64,000 nucleotides of DNA from Lactobacillus sp. Sy-1 (GCF_019303535.1 NZ_JACCIU010000001.1:1116001-1180000), one strand, 5' to 3'. Counted from the stretch's first letter, positions 33,001 through 35,964 are shown. The notes: generated by a model not told the origin, from the sequence alone. Program-made: numbers and translations.

Positions 33001-35958
33001 CGCATTAGTTAATGGAGAAGTAACACTATAAACGACAGTGTTAGCTCCAGTCCCAGTCCCACTTCTTTTAACCGTAATATTACCGTATGGTCCATATACC
33101 CCACCTTGATTATCCTTAGCAGTGGTAGAAGTCCCACTAACCGTAATTCCACCAGTAAAGAGGTTACTATTCGTGTTAGTGTTATTAGTCAAATCTAAAA
33201 TAATTTGCTGGGGATCATTAATGTTAAGATTACCACTAGATTTAATTAAATTAACAGGTGCGCTTCCGTCAGCAGCAGCCTTAAAAATCGAAGTTCCGGT
33301 TAGATTTAGTCCACCAGAACCAGCAATTTCAATTGCATTCATTGACTGTCCACCTAAATTACCAATGTTATTAGTGTTAATTTTAAGTTGTCCTTGATTA
33401 GAGACATTGATATTAGCACCACTACTTAAATAAATTAAATCAGCACCTGATCTCCAACCAGTGCTATTTCCACTTCCTGTAGCATTAACACTTAGAGTGG
33501 CACCATCTTTAATATTTACATTACCACTCCCGGTACTGTAAATTGCAGCTCCCATATATCCACTACCAAGGCCACCACTAAGATTATTCTGATTAATCGC
33601 TGGATTAATATTAAGGACAGACCCGGCATTTAAGTTAACTGATCCATTCCCTCTAATAATAATCCCTTGGGATTCATAACTACCAACCCCAGCTTCAGGA
33701 TAGTATCCTTGGGGAACCAAGGTCGTATTGGAATTATGGTCAAAAGTTGCAGTTCCACCAAGATCAAGGGCATTCCCATTATAAGTTGATCCATAGAAGT
33801 TAACCCCCGATAGAAATTCAATACTGTTAACTTGGAAGATCTGCTGATCAGAACCACCATTAGCTTTACCATAATTAATCGCAGTTCCTTGAGCTTGGGC
33901 AACACTAGATGTATTGGTAATCATTGTAGTAGTAGGAGAGTTTTGATCCGTTCCATATTGCTTAGCCACAGCAGAAGGAGAATAATTTTGCCCAGCATTA
34001 ATGATTACCGAACTAGCGGTCCCAGTAGAAGTGGGGTCAAAACCTGAGTTAAGCGTATCAGGAGTTACGTTTGGGTTCCCTAAATAAACATTGGTGTTTG
34101 TTGCATAAGCTAACTGGCTCCCGGTATAGGTAATATTATCGTAATAGAGGTTTTGACCAGTTCCTCTAGCAGTAATTGGACCATAAAAATCCTGTCCAAA
34201 CATTGTGATGTTTTGAACAATTACATTTTGCCCAGAACTACCCGAAACATTATATGACTTTCCTGCAAAATCAACCGTGGATGTGGTTCCATCCATCCGT
34301 AGTCCGTTCACAGTAAAGGTTTGTGGGTGACCATAAGCAGTCCCATCACTATATCCACTATACATCGACCATAAATTAAAGTTAGCATCGACATTAATAT
34401 GTGAAATGTTAGTGTTACTCATTGCCGCATCAAATTGACTAGCCGTAGTAACATTAATAAATCCACTTGCAGTTCCTGGATTACTTGCATTGGCTGAAGC
34501 TTGCGAAGCGGTCAATGATGTATATGAGCTAGTTAAACTATAGTTAGCACTAGCCATTCTGTAGTCACTATAAATCCCAGAAGAAGTCGTGTTAGCACTA
34601 GATAGGTAACCATTAACTGAGACCACCTGTGAATCAACATTTGATAGTGTGGTGTCTAAGTAGGCAACACTTTGCCCGTTGCTCAATGCAACCGAAGCTG
34701 ATGATAGTGTTGCTGAAAGTGATGATACGTTTGTAGCAGCAATCGAAGCATAGATACTTTGGACCAATAAATCCGTCGAATAACTCTTTGCTAATGAATA
34801 CGCACTTTGGGTGGCAAGAGCAGCTGAACTAGCCAATGAACTAGTGGTGTTACTGGTATTATCAGCATAACGAATTGATAGAATATTAGCTGAACTAGCC
34901 AGATTAGAAGCCGATGCAACATTAGATGTAGCACTAACCACTGCATTTGAAATGGCAGCAAAGGAAGCATTCAAACTATTTAGCTTTGCAATGTAGCTAT
35001 TAACCGCTGCTTGAGAACTGCTATTATCAACTGCGCCTAAATTAGCATCCCGATATAACAACTCAACGTTCTCAGCATCTGATGATGATAACTTATTAGA
35101 ATCAATCGCATTGCTACCATCCGAAGTATTAAAAATTGTTTGCAAATCTAAATTAGCCAAACTATTGTACGAAAAACTAGTGGCACTGACGCTGACTGCG
35201 CTTGCAAAATTAACTCCTGACTGCTGAGCACTACTTGATCCAGTACTGGATTCAGAACTAGTGGAGTCACTTGACTGCGCTGCATTAGCAGAACTATCGT
35301 TAGCCGATGCACTACTGTCTACTCCGGAAGTGAGCGAAGCATTGGAACTAAGGGATGCATCCACACTTAAAGAAGCGTTCACAGAAGCACTAGCTAAACT
35401 AGCGGTATTTAAATTAGCGTCTGAAACAGTTAAATTAGCGCTTTCACTACTGCTAGTATCACTGGAAAGTGAACCATTCGATGCAGAAGAAGCATCAGCA
35501 GATGAACTGCCCACGCTACTTTCGCTACTGGTCTTGGATGTGCTGGTGTTATTACCAGATGCACTTGAACTACTAGTACTGGAATCGCTAACAGAACTAC
35601 CGTTAGAAGATCCACTCGTCAAACTAGTACTTGATGCATCGTCACTACTGGTAGCAGAACTAGCAAGACTATCACTAGTTTTGTCACTACTATTGGTAGA
35701 ATCAACGCTGCTAGAAGAAGCCCCACTATTTGCATCAGTAGAACTACTATTATTATATTCATCTTGGTCAGCATTGGATCCGTTGGAAGTGTAGTTAGCG
35801 TCACCATCTACATCCGCATGAACCGTCTTTTGAGTTAGGAATGATCCACCCCCAAGGACTGCTAACATTGATAAAGAAACTACAACCCATTGTTTCTTTA
35901 CTTTTTTAAGTACTTTTTTATCATTTACTTTATTGTACTGAAATTTATTGTAGAGCAA
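1..35958 (-). CDS. Giant Ser/Ala-repeat surface adhesin (3' end beyond window)
   Basis: The frame opens at a TTG (35956-35958) behind a purine-rich AAGGGGGA site. It is in the same phase as the Ser/Ala frame read at position 60, and I met no stop in the stretches translated across the region; at least 11,986 codons, over 1 MDa by estimate. Order: signal peptide 1-48; Ser/Asp/Thr-rich region 49 to about 245; Ser/Ala helical segment to about 495; pectate-lyase-like beta-helix about 495-975; Ig-like domain about 997-1120; Tyr/Gly linker about 1125-1190; then roughly 10,700 residues of Ser/Ala repeats built on a 221-residue unit. Such proteins are secreted, wall-attached adhesins, often glycosylated. 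The anchor, if any, lies outside the window, and no SecA2/SecY2 or glycosyltransferase genes are seen here. The gene has its own leader and probably its own promoter. Adhesin function is inferred from architecture; the ligand is unknown. Confidence 0.9.
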   Translation of the reverse strand, partial: MLYNKFQYNKVNDKKVLKKVKKQWVVVSLSMLAVLGGGSFLTQKTVHADVDGDANYTSNGSNADQDEYNNSSSTDANSGASSSSVDSTNSSDKTSDSLASSATSSDDASSTSLTSGSSNGSSVSDSSTSSSSASGNNTSTSKTSSESSVGSSSADASSASNGSLSSDTSSSESANLTVSDANLNTASLASASVNASLSVDASLSSNASLTSGVDSSASANDSSANAAQSSDSTSSESSTGSSSAQQSGVNFASAVSVSATSFSYNSLANLDLQTIFNTSDGSNAIDSNKLSSSDAENVELLYRDANLGAVDNSSSQAAVNSYIAKLNSLNASFAAISNAVVSATSNVASASNLASSANILSIRYADNTSNTTSSLASSAALATQSAYSLAKSYSTDLLVQSIYASIAATNVSSLSATLSSASVALSNGQSVAYLDTTLSNVDSQVVSVNGYLSSANTTSSGIYSDYRMASANYSLTSSYTSLTASQASANASNPGTASGFINVTTASQFDAAMSNTNISHINVDANFNLWSMYSGYSDGTAYGHPQTFTVNGLRMDGTTSTVDFAGKSYNVSGSSGQNVIVQNITMFGQDFYGPITARGTGQNLYYDNITYTGSQLAYATNTNVYLGNPNVTPDTLNSGFDPTSTGTASSVIINAGQNYSPSAVAKQYGTDQNSPTTTMITNTSSVAQAQGTAINYGKANGGSDQQIFQVNSIEFLSGVNFYGSTYNGNALDLGGTATFDHNSNTTLVPQGYYPEAGVGSYESQGIIIRGNGSVNLNAGSVLNINPAINQNNLSGGLGSGYMGAAIYSTGSGNVNIKDGATLSVNATGSGNSTGWRSGADLIYLSSGANINVSNQGQLKINTNNIGNLGGQSMNAIEIAGSGGLNLTGTSIFKAAADGSAPVNLIKSSGNLNINDPQQIILDLTNNTNTNSNLFTGGITVSGTSTTAKDNQGGVYGPYGNITVKRSGTGTGANTVVYSVTSPLTNAVANPSNAANKGTYLELDHVQDVQIAGVQYNSTTGAISGYATPGAYIKLQYYTSDPGTSDFANENYAGLNNGPSDDPSDSGDVNYITKADSNGNWSAVVPSSQLSDVNTAMAAYKFNAIAHLNTVKQIKEASINVQAYLDGENGNTSSSQAGSTSYQQGNDYETGYNQGKLDIYKNAGINAKSKDYALGYNNGFLNKPDVLANSYYSAASSAASSNVSAFASGSTLVTSASSALSSVNAQSSAIASENSYASSAAADPKYSSYAFIGYIASDQNSRAVLISAELSAAASLSTAIGSYMTIASSATSGLNSSFYGGPSSSASASAYAYSVLSNVNYNMSVATSYAANSSNAVQAGAYIEIAASGASQLSGIASGATLNSSIASSAISVARSLVASASVALSTASAASAAMSSTQDVMSNMISIADAGVSATNSVAAMASAASLYASSASVSAQSTLSDAGTQNVSASTANSGAKSAASAAMSYASVANSTAASASTKASEFSDADLSGSITSVVAIINSASTNASTAGSAAYSAATVASSAYIAASIATDSLSSAAATTSAKASEAISYASAAASYYNSNPYDSSASANLSSAISAANAAQSQRASISVASASVASQRSSAVSLASAATDAEKSAEDAANVLSNAINSLNDLTAYNSSSDMSIANSIKAAASSQGSIFNSASSATPITYNSAQSDFANVSSQVSSASVANSTANSNSGVLSSAVSSTPNNSFISSYSAIGSSAYSLLSNYFSSADSISYAASGAIADASNAISNAKSIYSTASNGAYYASLAYSSAASAYSLASVGNRISAEANLSSASFALNSAITAATQASNNYLTITSANSALAGQYGDLQTLQTQIDSENAILSSAASAASSVASDVAKISNEVQSASSSAQSASSIASSAVSASSIANQNSTGASSASSITSSYTSKIASSSSAIASMSAAYSAVSSFTSLSSIAKSEYGIATSASSDATIALSSASVASYNASSASSAASSFASAASAAAASASSASAAASSAYTAGNQDDVNTYSSAVASYSNAADSYLQSAIQQSNSANDFASSAVSAYSRANSDASVASSAYSVVNSAYSQAIVDSQNASSTANNSTASSQNNSIAVASANASDINNGIINQNNSIINYYSVASSASTAVSNYSNAGVSSAALASSYASNSNNSSNSVINSASTAINSLNSQLASLSTDASNQVTLASQAVATASGYVSGASSRVAMISNYASYASSYYALAQSAASVGNIPQVTSYNSLVASIASATANFLDPLRNSNTAINRVASSASGYASAAINDQNSASVIAGSITSELNIISAASAAISDAILASSYANNASSYSNNAHSASSLANSVSSATSGYYNAASSTAVSANNSAADASAIANSLNNSAMAQPNNSTLVSYANVASSAASVASSAASVANSARNKAYQDSSIANSQSGVALNASSNASSATSVATSAASVASSVASSGDSATASSARSVASVAASEASNFASIASFAFSIASNAANDASSANSVASNASGTASSADSTAQSASSAANGNSSAASNGQNSANSTNSSASTENNSISNTATSVTNNANDAANFAASASSAAVATSGLNQSVMSISNAVASLANSNSSNAIISAASSTATSASSVASSASSDAVIQSSTANSAAVVASAAAAQASRDASAASSNYVKVSNAVASANSAYQAGNVSLGNSYATTASNTSLAMSDQANDVVAQSSIASSARTVASNAAKQAIADQSNANQALSAVSAALISAQAASDATAASSYASQASSYNGNAQSDSAAVQKDASAASNNATSASNNAASASATASTAAASAAAAQSTANANKSNSAVQSLASSAATAASMASSAASVASSANQQAASDSSNAIVQSNSATSAAAAGSTANSIASSAASAASTAAQSGNSSAASTARSIASSAANDASNAASAAAAAKSAADSYANDASSANSTASSANSAASSASSIASSANSAASSNASAGSGASSATSGTSSEASSYNSATSLSTSTAKSYANSASFYASQASSAAVATSNFNTQVTSNATAAKSLASANGQNQIVQAQAKLVNAASVAASNALVDANNQSAAANSAYVNASSAAASAIAASTAASVATSNVNSLVSVANSYYTIGDVNNGSIFASQASATASGMAALSTAASNAVIAASSATIIASSAASAAISDQAVASSAASVAASAISAANSAANQASGANSNGSNNNSTASNANSVAGSVVSANGTNASLANSYASNASSSASLAASNNSSVATVNGSIAALVSANTSNASLASYAVSASSASSAIASLNTDAQLQKSAASSAASVANSIHSASDGSLSTVISSASIAVSNNVASANSAYLAGSTSDGDNFASAASTAASTASATAQLMLNNSSAILSYTNLASTAASKAAQDVQQMGVQINAFNSAASAASSTNSAAQSGGSAGSSASSQASSASSATSIAASTATTNDSIINSAYSVTSSVSGAMTTNAASASSIANSINSYFNNDPTNSTFKSAASVASSAITAVNSFSADASLQNSIASAASAAGTSQVVLITSASATVNGAVASANSYYSEAINAYNTGDTIGGSIYTSNAVSYANTASSVAVIATSAASNVASWASTASIAASNAKNDLASASNVLVSMNSAASGASSAASNAGSGTASAASSASSTASSASSTASSAASGANANAKVASSANSVASSADAAVTSYSNNASGMSSAMSAFVSNNASNSAISTANSVYNSASAGLTSAKTATDSYSATASSAYSVVSSAASVANSENTLASFNASVASSNASAAASATSAGNFAQATALNSTASSAASLAVQNASNAVNASSVAASVTASAVSAGNSASSEAVVASGLASAANSAYQSAANASAAASYASQASGYSSVASSADSGANTSSSAAGSSSSQAASAATSASNDASSAGQSAASASTAAASAAATASANPSNAVISSAASTAKSAASAASSAANDASSQASTASSAASAAANDSKNASSATSNANSASVIASSASAAASAAAQSGDSSAASTQASIASSAASAAQSASAIASSAASAASSHASIASSAANQASADSSNAASASAVASSANSAANSAAAGSAAGSSSASNTNSSASSYASATSIMASQTNTNAQSASSYASIASSAASLTSNYNSQAVAQAASTAAIASANPTNTLVSSANSVATSAAAVVASANVVAASANTVASSAASAASAAAAKAASDNIAVSNGVITVNSLTSQAVSEYNTGNATAGAVYNAQASSAAANLAAYQSDAAVQSGIASTAVITASSAASVAVAAEKDASSAYVVLSGASTAASSAASQASGANSNGSANNSKASSANSVAGSVVAGNNANISLANSYASLASSYASIADSDATSINTINTSVASLAQSNSNNPIITGAASAASSANNAISALNSDAQDQKSIASSAASVANSIHGSDGVLSSAISSASVAVATNVASANSAYLAGSTTAGDSYAATASTAASTASANAQVMINNSSAILSYTNIASTAASKAANDVSQIGVQISNFSSAVSTANSAAAAATSGNNAGSGASSTASSASGATSTAANTATANSAAASSAYSIASSAASVVSGNAINASAIANSINAYLNNDPSNSTFKSADNYASNAVIAINSYNSDAASQRSIAGSASAAVTSQIGVITNASATISSAIVAISNANTQASFAYKTGSMASAAVYVSAAVAAASTASLQASIAQSAASDTNTLTSIAQSAASQAVNDMNSASNVMLSLNSASADASSAASNAGSGASSAASSASSMASSASSTASSAASGANANAKVASSANSVASSADAAVTSYSNNASGMNSTMSAFVSNNASNSAISTANSVYNSASAGLTSAKTATDSYSATASSAYSVVSSAASVANSENTLASFNASVANSNASAATSANLAGNYSQASALNSTAAAYASAASQNANNAVNASSVAASVTASAVSAGNSASSEAVVASGLASAANSAYQSAANASAAASYASQASGYSSVASSADSGANTSSSAAGSSSSQAASAATSASNDASSAGQSAASASTAAASAAATASANPSNAVISSAASTAKSAASAASSAANDASSQASTASSAASDAANDSKNASSATSNANSASVIASSASAAASTAAQSGDSSAASTQASIASSAASAAQSASAIASSAASAASSHASIASSAANQASADSSNAASASAVASSANSAANSAAAGSAAGSSSASNTNSSASSYASATSIMASQTNTNAQSASSYASIASSAASLTSNYNSQAVAQAASTAAIASANPTNTLVSSANSVATSAAAVVASANVVAASANTVASSAASAASAAAAKAASDNVAVSNGVITVNSLTSQAVSEYNTGNATAGAVYNAQASSAAANLAAYQSDAAVQSGIASTAVITASSAASVAVAAEKDASSAYVVLSGASTAASSAASQASGANSNGSANNSKASSANSVAGSVVAGNNANISSANSYASLASSYASIADSDATSINTINTSVASLAQSNSNNPIITGAASVASSANNAISALNSDAQDQKSIASSAASVANSIHGSDGSLSSAISSASVAVATNVASANSAYLAGSTTAGDSYAATASTAASTASANAQVMINNSSAILSYTNIASTAASKAANDVSQIGVQISNFSSAVSTANSAAAAATSGNNAGSGASSTASSASGATSTAANTATANSAAASSAYSIASSAASVVSGNAINASAIANSINAYLNNDPSNSTFKSAANYASSAVTAINSYSSDAANQRSIAGSASAAVTSQIGVITNASATISSAIVAISNANTQASFAYKTGSMASAAVYVSVAVAAASTASLQASIAQSAASDTNTLTSIAQSAASQAVNDMNSASNVMLSLNSASADASSAASNAGSGASSAASSASSMASSASSTASSAASGANANAKVASSANSVASSADAAVTSYSNNASGMSSAMSAFVSNNASNSAISTANSVYNSASAGLTSAKTATDSYSATASSAYSVVSSAASVANSENTLASFNASVANSNASAATSANLAGNYSQASALNSTAAAYASAASQNANNAVNASSVAASVTASAVSAGNSASSEAVVASGLASAANSAYQSAANASAAASYASQASGYSSVASSADSGANTSSSAAGSSSSQAASAATSASNDASSAGQSAASASTAAASAAATASANPSNAVISSAASTAKSAASAASSAANDASSQASTASSAASDAANDSKNASSATSNANSASVIASSASAAASAAAQSGDSSTASMQASIASSAASAAQSASAIASSAASAASSHASIASSAANQASADSSNAASASAVASSANSAANSAAAGSAAGSSSASNTNSSASSYASATSIMASQTNTNAQSASSYASIASSAASLTSNYNSQAVAQAASTAAIASANPTNTLVSSANSVATSAAAVVASANVVAASANTVASSAASAASAAAAKAASDNVAVSNGVITVNSLTSQAVSEYNTGNATAGAVYNAQASSAAANLAAYQSDAAVQSGIASTAVITASSAASVAVAAEKDASSAYVVLSGASTAASSAASQASGANSNGSANNSKASSANSVAGSVVAGNNANISSANSYASLASSYASIADSDATSINTINTSVASLAQSNSNNPIITGAASAASSANNAISALNSDAQDQKSIASSAASVANSIHGSDGSLSSAISSASVAVATNVASANSAYLAGSTTAGDSYAATASTAASTASANAQVMINNSSAILSYTNIASTAASKAANDVSQIGVQISNFSSAVSTANSAAAAATSGNNAGSGASSTASSASGATSTAANTATANSAAASSAYSIASSAASVVSGNAINASAIANSINAYLNNDPSNSTFKSAANYASNAVIAINSYNSDAASQRSIAGSASAAVTSQIGVITNASATISSAIVAISNANTQASFAYKTGSMASAAVYVSTAVAAASTASLQASIAQSAASDTNTLTSIAQSAASQAINDMNSASNVMLSLNSASADASSAASNANAGTSSATSSATSAASAASAAASYAASGANANANRASNANSMAASADAVVTSYSNNANSQSSVMNNYVSANPSNAAISVANSALSSASTGLSSAKAATDGFSSTASSAYSVASVAASTANTESINASTNASLANSNAVQAASAANAGNFSQASAFNSTAASYVSLASQNATNAQNASSTAKNAANSAIAAANSAVSEESVASGLNSSVNSAIAAASVANAAVSYASNASNAASAASSYNGNAQSDSAAVTSDASTANSANSAASITANSAAASASAAASQAASANSTASANPSNAAIKSLASSATSAAAAASTAASTAASASSRASADASNAANQNSIAGSAAIQGSIANNNATSAAAAASSAAQNGDSSTASSAASVASSAAIVASNAASAAAAAKSSADSYANDAISANSIASSASNNASAANSIASSANSAANSTASAATSAAGNNSGTSSSASSYNTVVGTNTSNAVAAAGQASVYASQASSAAVATGGYNSGAQSNAAAAKVLDAANSKNSVVASQTVIVESAASVTASALSDANNQSSVANSAYAVASSAVVSATSISAAASSAVTMVNSLIAVANSAYANGDAITGSIYAAQASAALPGLSSQASMASNAASVASVATQKASIAASQAIVDQSIASSAYNAGSVAMNTANSAASAANNAANSGNSNNSTASSAASVAGSVNGADSNNVSAANSYAVNASSSASLASSDATSINAINSGVASLASANSANASVASAALAASLANSTIASLNSDAQNQKSIAASAASVATSIHSNGDSSVTAVISSASIAVSNNVSLANSAYLAGNTSTGDSYAATASTAASTASVNAQVMLSNSTTILSLTNVASAAAASAAQDVQNIGIQINSFNSASAAAASAAAANQGGSSAASSASSAYSSAASQINNNFNTAGVNVTSANAYNSVASSAASVVSGVNSSANAVNGTVNSYLNNDPTNSAFKSYASTANSITATINGLNSDAQTQKSTAATADSAVNSYYVLISNASVAVSNASVAASVANSQAVSAYNAGNTSAGSSAMVSAASYANFASSTAVSTSNYASLSTSLTAVASTAASQAVQDEKSANAAFGSLNSVASAASSTAANEGSGAASSANSASSAASIASSNAVSYASGANANASAAKSASSVASSADSVVASYSNNATQQSSAMSNYVSNNPSNAAISSANSAYQSASSALASDKAATSGYASVASSAYIAASTAASAANSEANNAKSNASLASVNASQAISANNAGNYSQASAFNSSAASFASAAATNASNASNDSVSAQSATIAGQSAATSASAIASAAAAQNSAVNSAVSAASTASTAASNASAASNAANSASSYNSNAQSDSAAVTSDNSTANSANSAASSTANSAAASASAAASQAASANSTASANPSNAAIKSLASSATSAAAAASTAASTAASASSKASADASNTASQNSIASSAAAAGSKANSIAASAASVASNAAQSGDNSTASSARSTAESAASDASNAASAAAAAKSAADSYASDATSANSTAAAASNNASAANSTASSANSAANSTASAASAAANNNAGTSSMASSYAVATSVSTSNAISNANQASVYASQASSAAVVTSGYNSGAQNNAAAAQKLASANSTNSVVASATAVASSAASVTASALSDANVQSSVANSAYAVASAAASQAKLDSNNASLTAASVNSLVASANTAYTNGDAVTGSTLAAQASSAAVGMSAQANDASKQASIAASATTIGSIAASKAIADQAVASAASVSAATAEAAAQSAANQASNAASGGSANNSTASSANSVAINVNSANSTNASLANSYASNASSSAKLASSNATSINAVNDSIASLAKNNSLNQSIASAATAASTANSMINSYANDASSQASIAASAASAANSIHASDGSLTTAISSASNVVTTTVSAANSAYLAGNTSAGDIYSSTASSAASVASVNAQVMISNSSAILSYTNIASLAAASASNDVTQIGVQISNFNSAASAANSANSAANSGNNAGSGASSTASSASATNSTAASIANANSAAASSAYSIASSAASVVSGNSINASAIASSINAYLSNDPSDSTFKSAASYASSAVTAINGYNSDAANQRSIAGSASAAVTSQIGVITNASATISSAIVAISNANTQASFAYATGNTTGGSSYTATAVTAASVASQQASIATNAAIETATLTSVAQSAASQAVNDMQSASNVMLSLNSANAAASSAASNANSGTSSAMSSATSAANSASTAASYAASGANANATSASVANSVTASADVVVTSYSNNANTQSSVMSSYVSANPSNSAISAASSALSSASNGLSSAKAATDGFSSTASSAYSVASSAAVVANSANSNAVINTSLANSNAAQAASAASAGNYSQAGAFNSAAASYASLASQNASTAQNASAAASNANTTAQTAASSAVSEEAVASGLNNTVNSAVAAASVANTAASNASAASNAANSASSYNSNAQSDSAAVTSDNSTANSANSAASSTANSAAASASAAASQAASANSTASANPSNAAIKSLASSATSAAAAASTAASTAASASSKASADASNTASQNSIASSAAAAGSKANSIAASAASVASNAAQNGDNSTASSARSTAESAASDASNAASAAAAAKSAADSYASDATSANSTAAAASNNASAANSTASSANSAANSTASAASAAANNNAGTSSVASSYAVATSVSTSNAISNANQASVYASQASSAAVVTSGYNSGAQNNAAAAQKIASANSTNSVVASATAVASSAASVTASALSDANIQSSVANSAYAVASAAASQAKLDSNNASLTAASVNSLVASANTAYTNGDAVTGSTLAAQASSAAVGMSAQANDASKQASIAASATTIGSIAASKAIADQAAARAASVSASNAVSNAQSAATQASNAANGGSTNNSIASSANSVAGSVFAGDSANASLANSYASNASSSASLASSNATSINAANNSIASLASANSANAAIASAATAASTANTLISSYSADASSQASIAASAAAAANSVHGSDGSLSNAIVSASNTVAQYVSSANSAYLAGNSSAGSFNASVASSAASDASTAAQTLVANSSAILSYTNIASLAASKAASDVAQIGVQIGSFNSASAAASSASTANNNGNSAASSASAAYSSAASAINANFNTAGANVSSANSYNSIAASAAGVVSGVNSSATAVNSTINSYLANDPANSAFKTYASAANSLTAVVNNINSDAQSQKSMASSATSAVNSYYALISNASVTVSNATLAVSIANSLAVSAYNAGNVSAGSSAMVSAESYASFASSTAVNTSNYASLTTSLTAVASTAASQAVSDESAANVAFSSLNSIASATSSTASNEGSGATSSANSASSAASSASNAASNAASGANENASAAKSASVVASSADSVVASYSNNATQQSSAMSNYVSNNPSNAAISSANSAYQSASSALTSDKAATSGYSSVASSAYIAASTAASVANNENSKASTNASLASTAASQAISANSAGNYSQASVYNSTAASFASAAATNATNANNASATAQSATDAGKSAASSASAIASAAAAQNDAVNSAIASASIASAAANDAKSASNSASQAGSYSGNASSASAAVKSDTSTATSAASAASNTASSAASTASAATSAASAAASTASANASNSTVQSYASSANKAASTAASDASNASSAASIASSAASVASVQSSAANSASNAASTAASIASSAASDASAAANSGNSSAASTAKSIASSAASDASNAASAAASAKSAADSAASAATSANNAASSASNAAASAASDASNANSNASSAASAGNNGSASASSASAEAANASATTSSFASAANADASAAGSYASVASSADSVVNKDAASAAVQSATMSGYVAGNSGNAAISSAAIVMNSASAALNSVKSDADSQNAKASTAASVASAAANSANNASVIASSNANMASVYASQAISANNAGNYSQASVLNVSAASAADAANAQISFAQSAANAAASAKNDASSAASAAVNDQNAAAGYLNTINSAVNAASVASAATSTASSASNAANKTSMASSAASVNSSAASSAASMASSSTSTASSAANSASSNSAAASKAASAANSAAGANPSNAVISSAASTANSASAAASSATSDASSAASTASSAASIASSASNDASSASNDASNAASIASSASAAASSAANNGDSSAASSAASIASSASSAASSASAAASKAASIASSAASTASSAADRTGSDNSIASSANSVASSANSAASDAVKSSNAGSGSASTANSTASSYASATSVIAGQTSVNVSLAGSYSKNASSAAVVTSGYNSQAVAQAASVASLASANPNNAVVSSANVVASSAASVVASANNVAQTQASVASVAASVASAASMQVSSDNRAASSGVVVVNNFASQAVSEFTAGNFSAGSILNSQAASAAASLSAYQSDATVQSSVASSAVVAASVAASIAEAAEQTASSANVVIASAGQTASSAASEAGSAAGTATNNSNAVSSAGSVANSAASGANVNAKLASSYASEAVSYANTANSNATSVNSANASVQSLASANSLNSTIASYASAASSANSAAQSYASDADIQSSTAVSAASAASSVSTDNVGLLNMLSGYSAQVSNYDSFANVAYLNGNNAAASLFAGSAANAVTYASSIAQQVLTNSTAVQSYTNIASAAAAQASNDVRNINVQSAIVNSAESGANSTANGASSGTSAASLASSTVSSAASAVTVDYNTATANQSAASSYAAIASSAASVVSSNAVLDSQANSVINSYYNNDPRNSAFQSAVSVATSAMNVINSANSDAKSQSGIAASAYSAVSANVNIVSSASNTVANAQSFANTFYSQAVSAYAAGNNVLGSQMTVQAQSAASAASNAVVVANSATAATDSLTKVAQSAASQAASDESKANDAGLSLASAQSAASAAAASAAQNGTNSASAASSEAASASAATSSFASAANANASAAVNYASQASSADSAVASDSAKADGQSATMSSYVSANPSNAAISSAAAVVSSASSAINSVKADADKQNSVASSAASVAKSAASDANNASVTASSAAAMASVYASQAASANSAGNYTQASALNVSAASAADSASAQVAIASSAASITA
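3421..4743 (-). repeat. Shortened super-unit (two repeats, 1323 bp)
   Basis: Here two YSQAS-type repeats (Gly codons 3420 and 4743) are separated by only one other repeat (Gly codon 4083, SGNSSAAS type). Three of the five repeat types are missing. The length is divisible by three and close to two basic repeats, so the frame is preserved. The simplest explanation is unequal recombination between homologous repeats. Confidence 0.7.
6583..7833 (-). repeat. Near-identical block, copy A (partner 9898-11148)
   Basis: This about 1.25-kb stretch matches 9898-11148 almost base for base at an offset of 3315 bp, while the sequence on both sides aligns in register but is clearly more diverged. A patch inside longer homologous units suggests gene conversion. 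Confidence 0.8.
9898..11148 (-). repeat. Near-identical block, copy B (partner 6583-7833)
   Basis: Partner of the block one super-unit away. Differences are a handful of single bases, many of them silent. The match ends abruptly near 11148, where the two units return to normal divergence. Confidence 0.8.
15135..25079 (-). repeat. Three near-identical 3315-bp copies
   Basis: Blocks 15135-18449, 18450-21764 and 21765-25079 match base for base over long stretches, with only scattered substitutions; for example 16739, 20054 and 23369 start the same sequence. The third copy carries one clearly different stretch at about 24559-24660. Near-identity over about 10 kb indicates recent tandem amplification or continuing homogenisation. 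Boundaries are by eye, give or take a few tens of bases. Confidence 0.85.
32600..32970 (-). other. Ig-like domain of the giant protein
   Basis: Residues about 997-1120 contain GAISGYATPGAYIKL and, near the end, TKADSNGNWSAVVP. The pairing of 'GxATPGAxI' with 'DxNGNWS' is the hallmark of small bacterial Ig-like domains used as spacers in surface proteins. A Tyr/Gly-rich linker (about 32380-32580, YxxGxxYxxGYxxG spacing) connects it to the repeat rod. Confidence 0.6.
33030..34475 (-). other. Pectate-lyase-like (beta-helix) adhesive domain of the giant protein
   Basis: Residues about 495-975 break the Ser/Ala pattern. The domain opens with FINVTTASQFDAAM and continues with short Asn/Gly/Val/Ile-rich turns such as NVIVQNITMFG and NLYYDNITYTGSQL, and later NVNIKDGATLSVNATG and GGLNLTGTSIF. 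This is the cadence of a right-handed parallel beta-helix. It matches the pectate-lyase-like adhesive domain common in Lactobacillaceae surface proteins. No catalytic residues of true pectate lyases were identified, so binding rather than catalysis is inferred. Confidence 0.7.
35815..35958 (-). other. KxYKxGKxW-type signal peptide of the giant protein
   Basis: Residues 1-48 have a long basic n-region containing KKVLKKVKKQWV, a hydrophobic core VVVSLSMLAVLGGGSF and a probable cleavage site TVHA/D after residue 48. The K-rich stretch ending in KxW resembles the KxYKxGKxW signal used by serine-rich adhesins of lactobacilli and streptococci, although the central Tyr and Gly are replaced. Some family members travel by the accessory Sec system; that route is only inferred here. 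Confidence 0.75.
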
Positions 35959-35964
35959 ATTAAA

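Noticed and set aside
1-35958. Insertion sequence or phage origin of the repeats
   Set aside because: No transposase, integrase or terminal inverted repeats were seen, and the frame is continuous.
34400-35958. Several separate surface-protein genes instead of one
   Set aside because: The phase of the signal peptide at 35958 matches that of the repeats at position 60, and there are no internal promoters, ribosome sites or second signal peptides along the way.
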